Source: Breviolum minutum Mf 1.05b.01 (lineage: Eukaryota; Sar; Dinophyceae; Suessiales; Symbiodiniaceae). From it: a stretch of DNA of 64,000 nucleotides. How positions within the stretch are numbered: position 1 is the stretch's first letter; every line of letters starts with the position of its first letter. A model generated the notes under the pieces. That model had not been told where the DNA came from. It was given only the letters and a program-made list of their open reading frames with translations, and did not search any database. The DNA is taken from the NCBI GenBank assembly GCA_000507305.1, contig DF239047.1, positions 147,183 through 211,182 on the forward strand, given 5' to 3'. This document shows positions 20,354-32,272 of this stretch, piece by piece. The translations under genes and the position numbers were made by a program.

Positions 20354-22685
20354 TCAAAATGCTCACCCACTTTCGGCAAAGAGTTTTGGTGTAAGCTCCT
20401 GCCGTAGATGTTTTGTTTTCAAACACCCACTTGCCAGCTCTCTTCACTCTCCAGCCTCCTCTCAGCACCACATGGTTGTGAGATCCATCGCACCGTTGAG
20501 ACAGTGCCAGAAGCTCAGGGATGTTAGTGAGGATGCCGGTGGACTTCCGGTGCAAGGAGCCAAACATGCAAGCATCAAAAACTACAAAACAAATACGTGA
20601 GTCTCTGAGGACGTCTGCAATGGGTCCAAACTTCCATAACAGTGATCCCCAGGGGTTTTCCAGGGTAAAAAGCACTCCAAAGTCTAAAGCCATTCGAATC
20701 ATTCTTGCCGAAAAAGTTGCCAATTGAACCCCCAGTATCTCTTTGGCTGCAGCTCTCGCCACATTCTTTATATGGTGACGTGCTCGACTCCATATAGTAC
20801 ATGGTGTGCCCAAATGTATATACCATAACAACCCAGAAGAAACCAAATGTAGGAGAAAATTCTGCGTGCTCAATCTCGATATATCATGATGTGGCCCGTG
20901 CTGGTTGTCAATGGGAGTCAAACACGAAAGACCCTGTTTGCTAAGTTCCCGAGATAATCCACCTTCTCCAGAAAACAACTCAAGACAGTGCTTGCCTCGT
21001 ATGTTGCGTTGAGGCGCCAAAGCTGCTCTAGCATCCACACCACCTTGCTCCGTAGAGTGCACAGTTAAGGGTCTGCCCAAGGTGTCAGGATACTTTGCCA
21101 CTTTGTTGCGTCTTTCTGAAGGGGGGTCGAAAACTCGGGAAGGACCATCAGCTACATTGTATTGGGTTCGAATGTGTCTTATCCTCCAATGCAATCGACA
21201 ACCTAAAATATAAGCACAAGCTCTGCGACATAGTTGGTTCATAGGACCTGAAGATGATCTACCCTTCTCCAGCCCCAAAGTTGCAACCATGCTATCCGAG
21301 AGTGAAAAAACAATCTTCCCTGCATGTTTGGTATGTCCTGCCCACCGTCTCAGCCCCATGACACAAACTCTGCCCTCCTTGACATTGATATGCTCTTTTG
21401 TCCGCATCCACGGAGCTGCATGAATCAAGGTCCATCGGTCAGACCTGTGCCAGTTGCTGCCCACCGGTGGGTGATGGATAGCTTCCACCATTGTCTTCTC
21501 TCTGGATCTTGAAGCCCCGAATAGCCTATTCCTTTTTTGTTTCAGCTTCTCCGGAGCAATCTCATTCATGGACTTTCTGAGCTGCAAACCATACTGTGTG
21601 CAAGTTGCCCCAAATGGCTCCGCCACCACACCCATGCACTTGGTCGAATGACAGGCTTCCGGATCCTCATCATGATTCTCCGGCTCCTCCAGTCTTCCTT
21701 CCAGGAATCGCCACTTTTCTCGGAACTTCAATTCTCGGTCGATTTCCTCCCGAGTTGCTGTTGTCTGCATCAATGAGAAACCATATGTGGAAGAGTCCCC
21801 AAGATGCACCACCTCTGAACGTTCTGCTGTAAGATCATGCTCCACTAAAAATATCAATCCCAGGACTGTCCTCAGTTCTCTGCGGACATTTGGCCACAAA
21901 GCAGCCCTCCTTCCCAGATTCGACGCCGTGAAGCGATAACAAGCAGAAAGAGACGACAAAGCAGGCCTGGCTAACTGAAAGAAAAAGTTGATATGTCCAA
22001 GCCAAACCCTCATGAGCTCCCCCGACACCCTGCGGCGTCGAAGGATAGCCTTTGTCGCAAGCCAGAGCTTCCAAGATCTCTTCAAAGTGTTTCGAAGAAC
22101 CACACGCTCCCCAAAACTAAATTCCATCCCTAAGGTTTCAACCTTGGGACTCCCAGCCAAATCTGTGACTTCAAAAGGAATGCCCAAGTCTGCGAATCTT
22201 TTTGAAATGGAATCCATGGTATGCTGAACCTCTATCTCCCTCATCCCAACTACATTGACATTGTCCACATAGACGCCCACTACCGGACCATCTGATAATA
22301 GCGGGGCAGGTGTCTTATCTCGAAGGAAACGCTCAGGACCAAAAGTTGACCCCAGTTGTGATTGATACACCACAATCTCATTTGCCAAAAACAAAGCCCA
22401 ACTCCACCCCATGCTCATCCCAGCAAAAGCCGGCCAAACCCAGGTGTCATCTGTCACAGGCTCCTGCTTCCCTGTGGTGTCGTCAAAAAGGCTTGAAATG
22501 TGGAAGCCTTGTGACTTCAGGTACCCCACCGACATTCTGTCATCGGTGCAGAACCAAGAACTGAGGGACTCGACAGAGAAGTTGTAAAAGCAATCTCCCA
22601 CATCACCAGCAGCTAAAAAACCCGCTGAGACCTCCAAAGGGTCGCCACATCCTCCCCCAGTCAAAGCCCCAAAGTCCAGCTCCAT
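20079..22685 (-). CDS. RT / RNase H / methyltransferase polyprotein of DIRS-like element
   Basis: This 868-residue ORF has three domains. RT: motif A at 27-36 (GDVGDCFYNF), motif B at 86-103 (GMSMGWSWALFLAN), and motif C YVDN at 139-142, with Asn in place of the usual second Asp. RNase H: Asp297 (HLGDSSTYG), Glu437 (HINVKEG), Asp464 (SLSDSMV) and Asp513 (NVADGPSR), a complete acidic set. Methyltransferase-like: a SAM-binding motif at 568-577 (LELFSGEGGLS), Cys629 in HLGTPCTIWSRAR, and LENPWGS at 675-681, resembling C5-cytosine methyltransferases. The RT fingers are missing: only about 27 residues precede motif A, and an in-frame TGA lies 12 nt before the ATG. The N-terminal part is therefore lost, or supplied from another frame or exon. 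The last 90 residues overlap the recombinase ORF. Confidence 0.85.
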   Translation of the reverse strand: MELDFGALTGGGCGDPLEVSAGFLAAGDVGDCFYNFSVESLSSWFCTDDRMSVGYLKSQGFHISSLFDDTTGKQEPVTDDTWVWPAFAGMSMGWSWALFLANEIVVYQSQLGSTFGPERFLRDKTPAPLLSDGPVVGVYVDNVNVVGMREIEVQHTMDSISKRFADLGIPFEVTDLAGSPKVETLGMEFSFGERVVLRNTLKRSWKLWLATKAILRRRRVSGELMRVWLGHINFFFQLARPALSSLSACYRFTASNLGRRAALWPNVRRELRTVLGLIFLVEHDLTAERSEVVHLGDSSTYGFSLMQTTATREEIDRELKFREKWRFLEGRLEEPENHDEDPEACHSTKCMGVVAEPFGATCTQYGLQLRKSMNEIAPEKLKQKRNRLFGASRSREKTMVEAIHHPPVGSNWHRSDRWTLIHAAPWMRTKEHINVKEGRVCVMGLRRWAGHTKHAGKIVFSLSDSMVATLGLEKGRSSSGPMNQLCRRACAYILGCRLHWRIRHIRTQYNVADGPSRVFDPPSERRNKVAKYPDTLGRPLTVHSTEQGGVDARAALAPQRNIRGKHCLELFSGEGGLSRELSKQGLSCLTPIDNQHGPHHDISRLSTQNFLLHLVSSGLLWYIHLGTPCTIWSRARHHIKNVARAAAKEILGVQLATFSARMIRMALDFGVLFTLENPWGSLLWKFGPIADVLRDSRICFVVFDACMFGSLHRKSTGILTNIPELLALSQRCDGSHNHVVLRGGWRVKRAGKWVFENKTSTAGAYTKTLCRKWVSILSGIAGAHCFGENGPDHEWFDQQLRKAAERKDKAMVHNGPTTTSAGVSEKEASAIIGGGVVFGQHSKEEASRRVGWDFDFSFPRPKTAKAEG

Positions 22686-23034
22686 GAAACCACTTCACAG
22701 GGTCAGATTGGATAGCAACCACGTGTTCACCCGATCTAAGACCAAGCCAGAGTCTGAAACCAGCCAAGATAAGAGCTAAGATGAGCCCTCGGATCAACCA
22801 CAACTGAAACCAGTTCTCCCAGTCTGCAGCCCTCAGTCGATCGTCCAGCCTCTCCACCAAATCACGCAGCTGAGAGATTTCTTGCCTCAAGAGAGAAGTT
22901 TCTGCAACGGCGAGCTCGGAAACACTTGGCCTTTTCAACTCAAAGATGGCTATGGCTCCAATCGCAGGCCACCACCAATTCCCAACAACCATTAGGAAGA
23001 AAAAAGGGATCTTGAGAGTTAGTATTGCGGGCAT
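22603..23034 (-). CDS. Hydrophobic coiled-coil leader ORF of DIRS-like element
   Basis: This 143-residue ORF overlaps the polymerase ORF by 83 bp in the other frame. Residues 1-28 are strongly hydrophobic with a run of tryptophans (GNWWWPAIGAIAIF), like a signal anchor. Residues 43-70 form a heptad-like coiled coil (LLRQEISQLRDLVERLDDRL). Residues 76-97 form a second hydrophobic stretch (WLIRGLILALILAGFRLWLG). A similar membrane plus coiled-coil head occurs in dinoflagellate retroelement transcripts as I recall them. It may replace Gag or be the true N-terminus of the polyprotein. The last 30 residues are probably an out-of-frame read of RT coding sequence. Confidence 0.55.
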   Translation of the reverse strand: MPAILTLKIPFFFLMVVGNWWWPAIGAIAIFELKRPSVSELAVAETSLLRQEISQLRDLVERLDDRLRAADWENWFQLWLIRGLILALILAGFRLWLGLRSGEHVVAIQSDPVKWFHGAGLWGFDWGRMWRPFGGLSGFFSCW

Positions 23035-23804
23035 GTTCCAACCTCTCCTTTTGGAATTAGGAACTGCAGGCAGGTATACATATTGTGGAGAGCTCTACTC
23101 GCCGATCGTTTCAATGAATGATTTCAAGAAGACAAGGAACAGTTAAACTATATGATTAAAGATGGTCCAGAGCTGGATCTATCAAAGTCATACTGTATAT
23201 CTCCAAGAATCTGGATAAACTTCATCTGTGTGTGTGCAGTTTGTGGTAGTTTACATACGCCCTAAGAACCCTTGAAATGCCATGGGGTGTCAAAAATCAC
23301 CAGTTTTCACGCCTCTGGGGGTCTCACGTTTGGAGGGTCTGGTGTTTCCATAGTTTCCAGGTCAGGATTCCTAGGGTAGATCCAATCAGTTTACACTTTA
23401 TTATATATATCTAAATACATCCAACAGAATCCAACAAACAAAGGTGATGGCAATGGCAACCCCGAAGTATTAGGCCTCAAACAGATTCAAAAAAACCCAG
23501 CGGGAATCAAGTGCTACTATCCCAGAGACTTTGAAATGTATGGTCTATTTAACAATTACCCCCCCCCCAAACCGTCCAAATGCAGGTATAGATACACCAT
23601 ACATGGAGTATCTTCCTGCATATCACGGGACTCCTGACCAGCTTGCTCCACTTGTCGAAAGAGTGCGTCCTGCGGAACCCAGCGAGAAAAACATCTTCTG
23701 ATCAAGGAAACTTGTAGGAAATCTTGAGATTTCCAGTCCTGAAATCCCAGAAATGCTCCATTTCAACTTCAACTACGAGATTTGGAAAAGGTTTGATATT
23801 AATT

Positions 23805-23896
23805 CTAGTTGGTGGTTTCAACCCATCTGTAAAAACAATAGTCAAATTGGATCATTTCCCCAAAGTAGGGGTAGATTTTCAAAAACCAACACCTAG
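23805..23896. mobile_element. MITE family B copy, part of a B+A composite
   Basis: CTAGTTGGTGGTTTCAACCC left; AAAAACCAACACCTAG right, followed by CCTTGTCATATCAA and a family A copy, as at 17.7 kb. Confidence 0.8.
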
Positions 23897-23911
23897 CCTT
23901 GTCATATCAAT

Positions 23912-24029
23912 ACTGTTGATGGTTCCGAAATCCTGCACCACCTGGGATGTATAAAACATTATAAAACCCTTAAACATAATGGGATAAAATACCAACCTCA
24001 ACTGGTGCAGGAATTCTTCCATCAATCGT
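23912..24029. mobile_element. MITE family A copy
   Basis: ACTGTTGATGGTTCCGAAAT and CCTGCACCACCTGGGATG at the left; CCTCAACTGGTGCAGGAATT and CTTCCATCAATCGT at the right. Confidence 0.8.
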
Positions 24030-24241
24030 ATGTTTGTCCAATCCCCATCTTTGTCCAATCTCTAGCATTGGAATGAATGACCGGTGCGATACTGAGTTAT
24101 TCGACCTTTGCCGCCTCTTGCTCTGCACTTGGCCTCGTCAAGAACATGCAACATATCACAAACAACAACAACGACAACATTGATAACAGAACAAAACAAC
24201 GTACACAAAAAAGAGAACAAACATAACATCTCAATGGTTGG

Positions 24242-25495
<1,254 letters not shown>

Positions 25496-25606
25496 GACAT
25501 CCAAATACCTACTGACTGTTACACCAAGTTGGCGATTTTTTGGGGATGTTTTTGGGAATGACTGTTTGGGGGCAAACAAAATATACCTCCTCACCAGGCG
25601 TTTGGT
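25496..25606. mobile_element. MITE family L copy
   Basis: GACATCCAAATACCTACTGA at the left and CTCACCAGGCGTTTGGTAAA at the right. The left end matches 39129 base for base; the right GATGTC is lost. Confidence 0.55.
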
Positions 25607-26191
25607 AAAAGTCTAGGGATGATCAATCTTCACTTCATCCTTCCACAAACATGTCTTTCGATGTCAATTGTTTCTTCTTATCATTGCAATCTAAGTTGAC
25701 CAGTTTCGTTTCTGCAAGGGTGATTGGCAGCATTATGATCAGTGATATTGGTTCCGGCTTCTCAACGTTTTACAAGTAAGTATATTGCAATGACCTTAGT
25801 TTGTACATGTGCCAGGGTCTAAACTCAACTCCCTATATTGGGGATGCTCACTCATCTCATCCCACCTTGAAAATGACGGGAATCCTTGAAACATGGGGCG
25901 CTATCAACCCCCATTATTGGGTTCATGACCATCCCCTACCATACGAAAACAATAGGAGTTTAGAAAATTAACAGTGATTCCTATAATGGGATGTAAATAA
26001 ACCCTATAACAAAGGGTAGCATAACCCCCTATATTTAAAACATGGAAGTTTAGACCCGATCGCACACATGATGTTTCTTCCCCACCCTTTTCCTTCACCG
26101 CGCCAAAGCCTCCGCGCCTCCAAAGATGCTTTTGAAGGCGCCTTACTTTCACCTACCAAATGGCGGGTCAGAAATTCATGACCCGAAAAAA

Positions 26192-26321
26192 AGGATCCAT
26201 GGGACGATTGTATATTTACCTACATTTGATTTGGTTGATTTGTTTTATGGGAAATATACGTAGGTTTATATATATATATAAATGTATAAGTTATATATTT
26301 ACTGTACATGGATGGTATGGG
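26192..26321. mobile_element. MITE family C copy expanded by a TA insertion
   Basis: GGATCCATGGGACGATTGTA left; TTACTGTACATGGATGGTAT right. A TATATATATA stretch at about 26269-26281 widens the right arm. Confidence 0.6.
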
Positions 26322-26886
26322 TGATGTGATCCATATCTGCTCCTAAAGGTGAATAGCAACATCAGCACGCCTACCTACTCCCAACACCACGCGACCTTAC
26401 CACCAGAAAGATACACAAAAAAAAGCAGGCAAATTATACAGAAACTAAACAGAAAGGAAGAAGCTGATAGCAAATACATAAAATTCCATCAGGCCCGCGA
26501 TTACTACTAGTCAATTGGTGTGTGAAGCTGGATTCCAAGATGTCCAAGTCAATCTAGGTCAAACTAAGTCAACCATATCTATAACTTGCTACATCTATAT
26601 TTTTGTCTAAAACCACTGCCACCACCTAGAGTAGTAAGGCCATAACAAAACAAGATGGTTTTTGTCCCCCATATGTTCCACCATGACCAGGGAGACCGGG
26701 TCATGGCTTCAATATGACGGCTTCAGACTGCCATTGAATCCTCCAAAAATTAGCGCAGAATTTTTGATGAGGAGAGATATCCAATATCCCATACACAAAC
26801 CTAAAAACCAACATGTGGATCCTTAAAATTCAAAAAATCATTGCTTTGGAAAAGGACTTTCAACTTTCAACTATATTTTTTGTATA

Positions 26887-27058
26887 TTATTTGTTTTTGA
26901 AAGATTTCGATTCAAGTCTATAGGGGGAGTGGGTCCTTTGCTCCCAAGCATCAACCATTTTCAACATCAAACCCCCTTCCACTGAATCCATCGGCTCACT
27001 TCGACTGAAAAGTCTCCAGTGATCTTCCAAACGTTGGGCTTCGGCGCTACACCACCTG
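26887..27058 (-). CDS. Candidate exon, unknown product
   Basis: A GC-rich patch at 26945-27058 sits in AT-rich surroundings. On the minus strand an AG (AAAACGCAG) precedes an open frame giving RWCSAEAQRLEDHWRLFSRS and onward to a stop at 26887. All plus frames contain stops here. The peptide is amphipathic and charged but matches nothing I know. A donor inside the stretch is possible, so the 3' part may be intron. Confidence 0.3.
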
Positions 27059-27370
27059 CGTTTTTGGGTTGTTTTTGTTGGCTGTTTTGTTTATTGGCCT
27101 ACCAGAGGGGAGGCCAAAAACACAATCCAACAAACAAAAGGCAAGGAAAAACAGAAACTTATGGTTTTTGATGTTTGGATGGAAGGATATGTTATGTTAT
27201 TGGTCGCAGTGTGTTGGAATTGTGTGGGCAATCATGTTTAAGGTTGATTCTGAACTTCGACGACGTATCTCAGGAAACTTGTTCTTTGCATTGCCAAGGA
27301 AATGATCTAAAAGAGTTCCAGGCAAAGAAGATGCAAGCAATCAACCTATAAAGTGTAAGTCGTTAAAAAG

Positions 27371-27471
27371 ATGTGCTACAAGGTGGGGGCCCTACAAGTT
27401 ATAAATGGGTATATATATATATATACGTATATAAATATACATATTTGGCCGCTACAAATGGCCTTATGAAT
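27371..27471. mobile_element. Probable MITE family P copy
   Basis: CTACAAGGTGGGGGCCCTAC and AAGTTATAAATGGG at the left; CTACAAATGGCCTTATGAAT at the right, separated by a TA tract. Shared words link it to 46915, 50495 and 60516. Confidence 0.4.
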
Positions 27472-29145
27472 GGAGTATCTTGTAATTATATACTAACCCT
27501 AGTTTTCGAGTCGTCATACCCAGGTTCGGTGTTTGGTGTTTAGGTATGTTTTTGGGGTCCAGGAAAATACTTCCAAAAACAAGGTGTCCAAGGAAGCCTA
27601 CTACTAGGGATATGCTGAAATGCCATTTAGTACCTGACACACTCAAAATTGGTACAACAAAAAAACACGCTGAAGAGGTCAGTGTTGCATCCATGGCACG
27701 TGCCGTGTTCTGCAAGTTGTATAGACCCCTGCCTTTCCCGTCGCCCAGGGATACGGCATGCAAACGAAGTGACATGGCGACAAAATGCCATTGGCTCTGC
27801 AAAATAATGAGTGAAGTTGATGGTAATTAGTAATCGTGTCAATGGTGAAAACAAAGGATTGCCATGAAATTTTGTTTCCATCACACGCGTTTCTTTTATC
27901 AATCTGAATTAAGACTAATTCGATCTGCACATATCTTTTGTGGTTCTTTTCCGTCATAAGAAACCCGCAAATTATTGAGGATGTTGAACCCCTTCGAGTC
28001 TCAAGATCTTGAGGTAGGAAACCAAAGAACCAACCATGTTATTGTTCTAAAACAAGGATACTGGGTAGTGAACGTTATTTAGTCAAATTTAGTCAAACAA
28101 ACTTGGAGGATTACTAAATTGAACCTGTCAACAAGCATGGTCATGAGCCGTCCATCCAAGTGAGGGTGACCAGACAATTATAGGTGCTTTGTGATGTCTA
28201 CACAGGATGAAGAAACACGTGGCTGTTTAATTGAGGTGCTTGAAAAGTGAGCCATGTGCTAATAGGAAAACAAGACCCTATCATTGGCTATCAGACCATA
28301 AGTTCCTTGACGAACCTGAAACGAAAACATTCAAATCTGTAGAAACAAAAACTGAAACACACGGATTTGGAATCATCAAACAGTGACAAACATGGTCCGA
28401 CTGATTTCATGTGTTCAAAGAAGTTGCTTTTCTAATGGAGAATTCTGCAGACATAGATATGTGATGGCCTGGGCGTGACCCTCTGCCCATAGCATGGCAC
28501 TTGGAAGTCATCCCAATTTCGGAAATCCCAGATGTGTTTTTGGTTGGGCGTTCGGAAAAATGTGTTTTCTGGGCGTATGGAAGTCATCCCCACATGGTGA
28601 TTGAATTGATTTCATAGTGATTTGCCCTTTTTGTTCAAAAGTCCAAGAAATCTAAGTTCCACAAAACCTTCACAAAAAAAACATACTCCTGTCTAGTTAC
28701 TCCAGTGTTTTTTCTTGGAACACAAGAACATGTTGATTTCAACTTGAGCTCAAACCCTTTTTGCAAACCTTTTTTGGGTGTGGAGGCGTTTGTTGAAAAA
28801 AACAATGGGCACCAAACCCCAACCTCCAGCCTCCCAGTCTGATATGAACGAACAAAGAAATGTCCGAAATCCCAAACAAAAAACACTACATCTACAACTG
28901 GAGAATATGTCATTCTTGTGACCTTGGATTTCTGGAGGTTGTGAATCATCTATTCAATCCGTGCAATGTTCAAACCCTGACGTTCCATGAAATCCTGATT
29001 GTTTCATAGGGATCCTTACAATAGATCTATCATAATCCCTATACATGTATATATAACTGGAGGTAGTATTTCATCAAACAACAACAAATAACGAGGGTTT
29101 TTGCTCACTGCTCAATTTGCTTTCAAGAATATCAACAACCATATA
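27472..29145. other. No recognisable gene; a diverged H-like element near 29.0 kb
   Basis: Both strands are open at 27546-27900, so neither can be preferred. At 28998-29097 TTTCATAGGGATCCTTACAA followed by ATAACTGG..GTAGTATTTCATC resembles family H. Confidence 0.35.
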
Positions 29146-29250
29146 CCTCCAGTAAACTATATAACACAGCAATGGAAAATCACCACGTTCAATAGGAAAT
29201 ACATCTTCAAAGCGTCCATGTTCCATTGCTATGTTAGTTTACCGGAGTGT
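29146..29250. mobile_element. MITE family D copy, GGTAAACTAAC subfamily
   Basis: CTCCAGTAAACTATATAACA at the left; TGCTATGTTAGTTTACCGGAG at its right. AATAGGAAATACATCTTCAA in the interior is shared with 13348-13451. Confidence 0.7.
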
Positions 29251-30042
29251 AAAAAAAATTGCACGTTCTTTTCTAAAACGTTCTGAAGTTGCTTTGAGTT
29301 CAACCAATATCTTTTTAGGTCCGGCCCTTGCAACACTTTTTTCCGAGTGCATCGCATCGCTATGGCTTTGCTCCAAACAGGGAACCGGGGGGCTCTTTTT
29401 TTCTGCAAAACACTTGCCGTTTAGAGTTCATCCCTCGTCAAGACATCCAAAGACCCGTTTTGTGAAGAGGTATTTTTTGGTTTGCTCAAAACAAACAGTA
29501 TGTCCCAACAAAAACACACCAAGCAGTCAGTATACTCAGTATACCTTCCTGGGAACTGAAACATATCTTTCTCCCAGTGAAGCAACTTTTGAGTCGATGA
29601 TGTTCCAAACTTTCCTTTTTTCGGTTAGGTGGGATATTTTCACGAACCGTTCCCTGGAGGGGATAGGTATTTGGATGTCTATAGGGATCTAGGGATCGTT
29701 TCAGGCTGGTCCATGGCCATATCCCAGCATTTCAGGGGAGATATATGGAGTTTCAGGTAAGAACCTTTGCAATGGAGAGATGTAAGCACAGTGGTCAGGT
29801 TTGGACCAATGGCAATGATCGCAGATCGTGCCTCAAGGAATCACGTGACTTGTGACTTCCACTCAAATTGAAGATACTATCTGAGAAAGGGGAGATTTCA
29901 GGAGGGGAGATATTCTCGTATACGATAAACTATATGTCAATGAAGATAGAAGACAAAATGATATGGTATATTTTCATTGGGCCTGTTTCTTTTGCATATC
30001 TAGTGTATTTATATGACTGCCATTTCAGACATTTCAACAAAT

Positions 30043-30124
30043 ACCATAGGATTCATGTATGGTATATTTACCTACATTTACCATGGAAGTGTAGGTAATA
30101 TATACCACACATGGATCCTTAGGG
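30043..30124. mobile_element. MITE family C copy
   Basis: ACCATAGGATTCATGTATGG and TATATTTACCTACATTTACC left; TATACCACACATGGATCCTT then AGGG right. Confidence 0.8.
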
Positions 30125-30729
30125 AATGGGAGTTATTACTTAAATCCCATCTTTCTAGTTACTGACTTATGGATGCTGGCCATTCATGAACACTATCAGT
30201 TTAGGGAAACAAATCATCCAACAAAATGGCTCTAACTATTTCGACAAACAATAAATCAACAGAAATCAAAACCTTACCCAGTTATACATGACTTTCAACA
30301 ATCCATGGATGGAATATACTGTACCTGGCTGTTTTTGCGTGTTTTGTGTATTCTTGTTTTTGCTAACATGTCCAGTATGGAAAACATCATTTCACTAGGT
30401 GGTTGCTTTCAACCCATATAACACCAACATTTCTCAACCTATTCAACCTGACCATCTCCTCCTCAATATAGGGGAATCAACATCAACAATACTATCACCT
30501 AAATTACCCCAACCACCCCAACATACTTTACCCAACCAGCCCTTCCTACTAGGTGGTCAGTAAACACCACCACCCCCCGGTTGCCAACCAATTTCAACCC
30601 GCCAGGAGGTTCACCCTGTAACTCCCTCGATCCAAGCGTCCCTTGGGTGTTCCAGTCGACTGAATCCTCTCCGAAGGACCTCGAGTCGGACCGGCATCTT
30701 TTAAACAACAAAAGGGGATGGGTCCACAC

Positions 30730-30819
30730 CCCATAGGATCCATGTATGGTATATTTCACTACATTTACCATGAAAATCAACCAAATGTAGGTGAATTAAC
30801 CATACATGGATCCTTAGGT
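30730..30819. mobile_element. MITE family C copy, near-complete
   Basis: CCCATAGGATCCATGTATGG at the left; AAATCAACCAAATGTAGGTG in the centre; ACCATACATGGATCCTTAGG at the right. It is close to the consensus and nearly the reverse complement of 35069-35158. Confidence 0.85.
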
Positions 30820-31346
30820 GTTTTTTAATCAAACAGTGGCACTGGATAGCTCCATCATGGCGCTATAACCATGGCATCATTGGAGGTGATGATTTGTACC
30901 AAGTACTTGTTGTTCAACCATGACCCCTGGATGATTTCCCATTCTTTAGAGGTTGCTGATGGGAGCTTTTTACGGGGTATCTTCAGAAATATCTTGAAAA
31001 ATTCCCACCCAACCAACCAGCACCACCAGCACCATAGTGTCGTCATTTTCCAAGGCACCATAGGAAGCAGCAGAGCTGCGGTAGGCCAAACGACATGAAC
31101 TGCTTTGAATCTCCGAAAACTGCTTGTTCCTCCTAGATTCACATTTGATGGAGGGAGGGAAAGAATGAATTTGTATTTATTTGTATCATATGGAAATTGT
31201 AATCAAACCATAAATTTGAGGAGTCAATGGGGGGCAACTTTCCCTATTACTATATATCATCCCAGAAAGTCCATTTTGTCCAAATTTTGCCCATTGGTCG
31301 TTACGGGAATCATGGAGAAAATTGGATCATCCTAAAGATCGGATGA

Positions 31347-31453
31347 TTGTTGGTGGTTGAACCAACCCCATTTGAAACATTTTAGTCAAACTGGAAAATC
31401 TTCCCGAAAATGGTGTGAAAATTCCACAAAATGTTGGAGTTGCCACCACTGCA
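31347..31453. mobile_element. MITE family B copy
   Basis: TTGTTGGTGGTTGAACCAAC at the left; TGTTGGAGTTGCCACCACTG at the right; centre TTTTAGTCAAACTGGAAAAT. Confidence 0.7.
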
Positions 31454-32041
31454 GCGAAATTCTTCGTCTGGGAGAAAATGAACTTCCAGCGATATCATAT
31501 ATAAATTGGTATAGTTCCAGTCACAAAAAAGAAACAGTAAATCAGCAAATATCAAGTCGATGAACCCCAGTGAGAGTTGATTTTGAGGTAGGAATGAGCT
31601 GCGGGTATGAGTTGGGTCCTGACAAAACACTGAAGGTTAAAAAACAGGTTCCTTTCATTAAACAAATGAATAGATTACTTACCCACTATGAACCACCATC
31701 TAGGCATGCCCGAAAGTATGGGAATTGTGTTGGGGGGAATCTGTTATTGACACATGTTCACCCAAAATACTTGGAAGGACAATAAACTACCTCAATGCTC
31801 CCGGAGATTGAGTAGCTTTTAGAGCTGCACAATGGTCTTTCAAATGCCATGCTGCAAATGAACCTATCCATGCACCTAACCCCCCCCAAAAAAAAAACTA
31901 GAAGCTGAAATAAGTCCCTGGAAAAGCAGATTCCTTTAACAAAACCATCATGTTTCATTTATTCTTAGCTTTCATGGACTTTGGGGAACCAAGAGGGGTG
32001 TGTTTTTTTTCACCGCCCGCGACCTTTATGTCAACAGCCAT

Positions 32042-32272
32042 TCACCACCGCGACGATCCAAGCATCGGAGATCCAAACTGAACACTGCTGAGAACGGCCA
32101 CCACGTCGCTGCGAAATAGACGGACCTTGATGGCGAACCAGTTTTGCGCATGGAACTGAGGGACATGTGCCATTGTTCGCATGTGTAAATGGTCATCCTC
32201 CACTTCTACCATTTGAGTGCACTCGATTTTAAGCTTAAGCATTTTCGGGTCCGGGTCTGACGTATCAACTTT
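32042..32272 (-). CDS. Candidate terminal exon, unknown product
   Basis: This 231-bp minus-strand segment follows an AG (GTATATAG) and is open for 76 codons to TGA, while all plus frames have stops. It is GC-rich relative to its surroundings. The peptide has a mixed charged and hydrophobic pattern (KLKIECTQMVEVEDDHLHM, then FAIKVRLFRSDVVAVLSSVQ) that could form beta strands. It lies 0.85 kb downstream of the Ubl/RCC1-like ORF on the same strand and could be its 3' exon. No family is recognised. Confidence 0.35.
   Translation of the reverse strand, partial: KVDTSDPDPKMLKLKIECTQMVEVEDDHLHMRTMAHVPQFHAQNWFAIKVRLFRSDVVAVLSSVQFGSPMLGSSRW

Larger units (their letters stand above)
19094..23034 (-). 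mobile_element. DIRS-like tyrosine-recombinase retrotransposon, coding part
   Basis: Three overlapping minus-strand ORFs encode, in order, a hydrophobic coiled-coil leader, RT plus RNase H plus a methyltransferase-like domain, and a tyrosine recombinase. That order (RT, RH, MT, YR) is the signature of DIRS retrotransposons, which integrate by recombinase rather than by a DDE integrase. Both junctions are overlaps with a +1 frame change. There is no stop inside any domain, so the copy is young or kept. No terminal or internal complementary repeats were found by eye, so the element boundaries are not defined and the coordinates are those of the ORFs. Confidence 0.85.
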
